From assembly GCA_019096195.1 (NCBI GenBank), contig JAGTXK010000052.1, forward strand, positions 124,001 to 188,000: a stretch of DNA of 64,000 nucleotides, written 5' to 3'. Made by a program: the position numbers and the translations under genes. This DNA comes from Boletus sp. NGJ (lineage: Eukaryota > Basidiomycota > Agaricomycetes > Boletales > Boletaceae). Of the stretch, positions 59,886 through 64,000 are shown one piece after another (position 1 is the stretch's first letter; every line of letters begins with the position of its first letter). A model generated the notes under the pieces. That model saw only the letters and a list, made by a program, of their open reading frames with translations. It was not told where the DNA came from and searched no databases.

Positions 59886-60397
59886 CCTCGCGCGTATCCG
59901 ACTGCCAGTGACTCGTCTAGGTTGTGTTATGGGTCGTCCACAACGACGTGTCGGGTTCAGGTTGTCTGTGCGTTGTCCGGGATTGGTGGTTTGGATGACC
60001 TAGGTACGTCCAACGTCGTGCGCTCGCGTCGCCTGTGCTGATCGAGCTGATCCGTCCTCTCTTCAGCTAGCAACCTTGCTGCAACTCGTTTCGAGTCGTC
60101 GCCTGCCCTATCCATCTCACCTCGTCTTCCACCTTTCCCGTCGCCGGCCGCTCGATGTACGAGTCCACTACCGCCAGTGTCCCGATAATGTACACACTGA
60201 CTCGAGTCAGTTGATTTTCGGTTACCAACGATGCAGTACCCCAGCCCGAAAGCATGGGTTCACGGGGTACGCCTTCCACATGTTACCGCCCGTGAGGTCC
60301 ATGAGTTCCTCGGCAATGGTCGTCAACTACTTTTTGAACAGGTCGATCGTCGACGTCCTCCTGTCCGAGAGCGTGTGAAGATCAGACATTAGATGGC
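59886..60397. other. Intergenic, nothing recognised
   Basis: Short frames only on both strands. A minus-strand stretch (LTTIAEELMDLTGGNMWKAY) looks protein-like but I cannot name it; it may extend the decayed kinase copy's neighbourhood. Confidence 0.4.
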
Positions 60398-61863
60398 ATG
60401 TACCACTTACTACATATGGAGGGCGGTCGTTCGGCCCCTAAACAACTTGGACTGCACCGGACTAGTGCGACATCGTCTACAGTGACGATGGGGGAACACG
60501 CTCTGGCAATCCTCGAACTGGACGATCTATGGAACTGCCGTGATACGAAACGGACCCAAGCATCAGGGGAACAAGACGGCAAATTCCATGTCGCCATTCC
60601 TAAACTTTTATACTTCTTAATTGTGGAATCGCAAAGATTCGGTGGTGAGGTGCTGGATAAATTCTGGAAACAACTCGGGACCTGTGATGAAAAACGGAAG
60701 GAAAATAGTGAGTCAAAAGACTTTAGTAACTTGACTGTAAGGACTCACTTTCGTTTGTCGCAGTCGAAAGTCTGAAGGACGAGGTTTTCGTGTCGGCGCA
60801 GAAGTCTTTCGAGCTGTTGTTTCAGGGATTAGATCCCGAAAACGTCAACTTCAAGCCTGTGTCAGACATGGCAGCGGAGTTCTTGGTGTCGCATAAAGTA
60901 AAAATGCCCAATCACTTTTAGACGTTTGACGATCATCAATGCGGCAGTCATCCGTTTGACTCCAGGAGGGCTCCACTCCAAGTCCAGGACAAGTATTCCG
61001 TTATCCGTCAGTGAAGTCGTCAGCGAGGAGACGGACAAGCACCTTCAGCAAGTCAATGCAAAAGGGGAATTTGGACAGCGAAAGCAAGAGTGCTTAAAGG
61101 CATTGGTGCGCATATATTCATCTCCGAGCCATACCATCCTCTTTATCGCCGTGCCGAGCAGTCATTTAAACGTGATGCGGAATGCTGTCTGTTGACTGGC
61201 AAGAAATTTAGGCCTTTTGATAGTGCTGGAATTTTCCTGCTCTCGTGCACATCATTTCAGATTCTGTACGCGAAAAGGTTTGCATCGAACTATTGGAATC
61301 ACCGCTTGTTTCCTCAAAACTTTCATTTAGCTAGACACTCTGAAGTGTATAGCTATCTTTGCCGGTGGCTCTGCAAGAGATACTGTTGTGAGCCATCTGA
61401 ATAACATTGGCAATGCCATGAATATGCAGCTGGATGTTCATACCTCACATGATAACTTGGAGTGGGGAATTGAGGCAAAGGAAGAGGGTGGAGAGGTGTG
61501 ATTTCATTGATACCTCATCATGATTACTGATTCATTGATCAGGTCAAATACTTCTTTCGAGTGGTTCTCACCAATCCTAATATTCGCGTCCCGGTGTTCA
61601 TCGCTTTGAAGGAGGGCGATGAGATTCAGTTCGGAAAAGGATCCGAAGGCAAGAAGCTCAACAATGGACCCAATCCGATCCTGTGTAACCTTCAGCTGGC
61701 TGCTGCTCGAGTTCTGAAGATGAGTGGTGCTGCTGATATAATCTTGCAGTGGAAGGACCATGCAGATGACGATGGATGTTATCCTCTCTTCATTGACTCC
61801 GAAGAGTACTGTGATATGTTTGATGCCAAACTCCTTCTCTCTGGCAGAGCCGTGGTTGCATAA
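60398..61863 (+). CDS. Hypothetical multi-exon protein
   Basis: Start MYHLLHMEGGRSAPKQLGLH; an alternative start is MGEHALAILELDD at 60488. Exon 1 continues FHVAIPKLLYFLIVESQRFG then GEVLDKFWKQLG. Spliced exons give ESLKDEVFVSAQKSFELLFQ, TDKHLQQVNAKGEFGQRKQE, GGSARDTVVSHLNNIGNAMN, and the last exon VKYFFRVVLTNPNIRVPVFI to LFIDSEEYCDMFDAKLLLSG then RAVVA-stop. No catalytic motif is recognised. The last exon has a broken copy at 13726-14033 in inverse orientation. Middle exons are uncertain; the two ends are well supported by the copy and by long open frames. Confidence 0.6.
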
Positions 61864-62009
61864 TTCTCTCCTCCGTATCAGAAAGTCAGATGAGCCTCAC
61901 GATTTTTCTGTACGAACGTCAGTCCTCTAATCCTTGGCCTTGATGTCGCAATTGTCACAGTTTATCACTTTCTACTCAGGCATCTGCTATCCAGTTCTTT
62001 GGTTTTTAC

Positions 62010-62334
62010 ATGTTTTCTTTTCCAAGTGTCGATGGCATCATATGCAGAACTCATCAGGTAAGATGTCCGCCGTCATAAATCATGCGAGGTCGCGTCTTCG
62101 TGGCCACTCTCCGTCTCGCAGTTCACCCAGTCTTTGCGAAACGAACTGAAATTACCAGAATGGTTGTGGGATACTACCAGCATATCTATCGAGGGTATAG
62201 GATTTTTTTACAATGCCTACATAAAGTCGCCCCAGTTCCTACGAGTGAAGCAGAACGACCAATTCTTGCTTACATGGTGTCAGGAACCCAAGAGAGGATG
62301 CACTGACGGTCTTACAATTCTAATTTATGTATAA
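62010..62334 (+). CDS. Small hypothetical protein, two exons
   Basis: If spliced at 62061 (GTAAGA) to the acceptor before 62119, the product is about 86 residues: MFSFPSVDGIICRTHQ followed by FTQSLRNELKLPEWLWDTTS, GIGFFYNAYIKSPQFLRVK and TWCQEPKRGCTDGLTILIYV. Not recognised. It ends only 45 bases before the GT25-like gene. The second exon looks genuinely coding; the start is a guess. Confidence 0.4.
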
Positions 62335-62379
62335 TTATGAAGATATGATATACTCAGGCTTAAGCCTTGGCCTCCTTGT

Positions 62380-63688
62380 TTGAACTTGTTGTTGCGTAGT
62401 ACAAAGTTGACTCTACCGTTGCTGCACGTAGCCATGACCATAGCGTTGTTAAGGAGGGCTACGTCTACCAGATACATATTCCTCTTATCAGGGATCACAT
62501 TCATCCTGTGGTCATTGGCGACTTCCATGGTTCCCAAATCATTCACCCTCTCCGCACTCCTCCAAATGGATCTGGATCCAAGTGCGACTCAAAACATGGT
62601 CACCAACGCGACCGTGACGAACGCGAGCTTGAACGACGCGTCCATTCGCCCTCATCTTGGTATCGGGATCGCTCATACGCACATCTACGTTATTTCGCTC
62701 GCCGATCGACAAGATAGACGCGAACAGATGGAGTTTCTGCGAACAATCCAGGACCTGACGTGGACCGTCATCGACGCCGTCCCTGGCAACGCCACGCTCG
62801 TCAACCGCATCCTCGACTGGGTAGCCCGCCATCGCACCGAGAGTAAGAAAATGGGTATGTTGGGCTTTCACTGGCCTGAGGAGATCGAGGCGCTCTCGGT
62901 TTCGCCTGGACCATTGAAGCAGTCTGGCTCTGATACGTGGGCCGAAACGTCGCCTTCCAGCAAGCCCAAGTCCAGCAAGGTCGACCCTTTGACGTACTCG
63001 ACCCTTCCGTGTGCGATTGAAGACAACGCGATACCAAAGTTCACGAATGACACACCAGAGTGGATGGTACTTTCTCCTGCAAAGGTCGCTTGCTGGCACT
63101 CGCATATTTCGGCTATCCGTCGGTTCGTCGAGGGACAAGACTCGCATGATCACCGCCGCGGGGACGATGTGGCTGTCATCCTCGAAGACGATATTGACAT
63201 GGAAAAAGACATTTCTACCCGGCTGTCTCAGGTCTGGGCCTTCCTGCCTGCAGGATGGGACATTGTTTTCCTAGGTACGTGGGACGATGTCATCATGCCT
63301 ATGTTGTCCGACGCAAGCGAGCCACTGCGTGCTGAACTATTCCACGACCTGTCAAGGTCATTGTTGGTCCGACGAATCATACTACCCGTCGCTCACGGAA
63401 TTCGCGGATACAAACCTTCATCCATCACGCTACCCGAAATGCACGCACGCATACGCACTCTCGCTCCCCGGAGCTCGACGGCTCCTGCAGCACCTACGTT
63501 ACCCACCGTTTGCATATTCTCGGGCACTCGACCAGGCGTATGCGTGGCTCATCCGGAGTGGTCGTTTGAGGGGCTACTCGATCGTTCCGAGCCTTATCGT
63601 GCAAAGGAAGAGCGGAAGCAGCGATATTTTACCTGGTTCTGGGAGTGAATGGAGGGAAGGTTTGCGGGATGGCGTGTTTAAGGCTTAG
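62380..63688 (+). CDS. Glycosyltransferase family 25-like membrane protein
   Basis: Type II membrane protein: a hydrophobic segment (YIFLLSGITFILWSLA, residues about 32-47) followed by a luminal GT25 (LPS/collagen galactosyltransferase-like) domain. Seen: IYVISLADRQDRREQMEFLR, VACWHSHISAIRRFVEG, the metal-binding DxD box VILEDDIDME and WDIVFLG. An 83-bp intron (about 63274-63356) joins VFLG to HCWSDESYYPSL, as in the family. Then come YPKCTHAYALSLPGARRLLQ, FAYSRALDQAYAWLIRSGRL and IVPSLIVQRKSGSSDILPGS. Without splicing the frame runs on to 63648 in non-family sequence. Probably a Golgi or ER glycosyltransferase; acceptor unknown. Confidence 0.83.
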
Positions 63689-64000
63689 ACTTGAATGACG
63701 CTTTTCTGGATGATATTGTCACTTTCACCCCTCTCCCCATACAACGACCACTCCGAGTTCATTGTTGTCGCAAAGGATGTTCGTCTTTGGATGTAGTGGC
63801 GTTGCTCTCTTCTCAGCCATTATTTGTGGCCTTCTGGGAATGAACAGATTTTTTCAGACTTATTCGAACCTTTTTGCGTAGCTGCTCGACGGATCTAGTA
63901 TTGATTTCTTGGACATGGACGGGCTTATTGGGACTCATACTGATGCTGCGAGATACGAATTGAAAGGAATGCAGGCCTGGCCAATGTCCATATGATGATG
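63689..64000. other. 3' flank of the GT25-like gene
   Basis: About 0.3 kb to the window end. No further gene recognised. Confidence 0.45.

Overview
The window looks like nuclear DNA of a filamentous basidiomycete, most likely an Agaricomycete. Host genes are split by many very short introns (about 45-60 bp, GT...AG). They lie close together on both strands without operons, and the families fit such a fungus: GH55 glucanase, CNNM/Mam3, Trm2, BCAT, ChaC, GH13 amylase, GT25 and DsbA/FrnE-like proteins. I do not commit to a genus.

Layout. (1) 1-15959 is a gene-dense island. It holds the 3' part of a GH55 beta-1,3-glucanase (+), a CNNM/Mam3-like DUF21-CBS membrane protein (-) starting head to head with a Trm2-type tRNA m5U methyltransferase (+), a branched-chain aminotransferase (+) with an apparent one-base frameshift, two ChaC/Gcg1-type gamma-glutamylcyclotransferase paralogues (-), an alpha/beta hydrolase (+) between them, and a partial gene copy. 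(2) 15960-50160 is a 34-kb AT-rich block of nested repeats. Target-site duplications let the nesting be read: a pogo-like palindromic element (16103-20101) was entered by an ORF-bearing 1.5-kb insert and by a solo LTR that itself holds another solo LTR; a Tc1/mariner copy (20367-22138) is split by a solo LTR; a full-length LINE (23353-36868) with a 12-bp duplication was entered by a GC-rich chromodomain Ty3/Gypsy element (29207-36463); a second Ty3/Gypsy element (42574-48918) sits in a foldback structure made of CATAGT-like and telomere-like repeats; a 143-bp pogo-like MITE closes the block. (3) 50160-64000 is gene-dense again: an SDR (-), a GH13 amylase-like protein (+) that lacks the catalytic nucleophile, an unrecognised two-module protein (+), a DsbA/FrnE-like thioredoxin-fold protein (+), a 0.5-kb inverted repeat, a broken CDK-like kinase copy, two unrecognised genes and a GT25-type glycosyltransferase.

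The genes are ordinary metabolism and housekeeping rather than one pathway: cell-wall and starch-type glucan hydrolysis, branched-chain amino acid turnover, glutathione degradation, tRNA modification and protein glycosylation. I found no convincing new multi-gene system.

The strongest unusual signals are these. Both Ty3/Gypsy elements have a primer-binding site complementary to their own predicted transcript start (Tf1/sushi-type self-priming). The LTR pair of the second element differs almost only by transitions. The LINE stop codons fall almost all as TGA where Trp fits. The amylase and the aminotransferase have altered key regions. A last-exon copy of a gene at 61.5 kb lies 47 kb away in inverted orientation.
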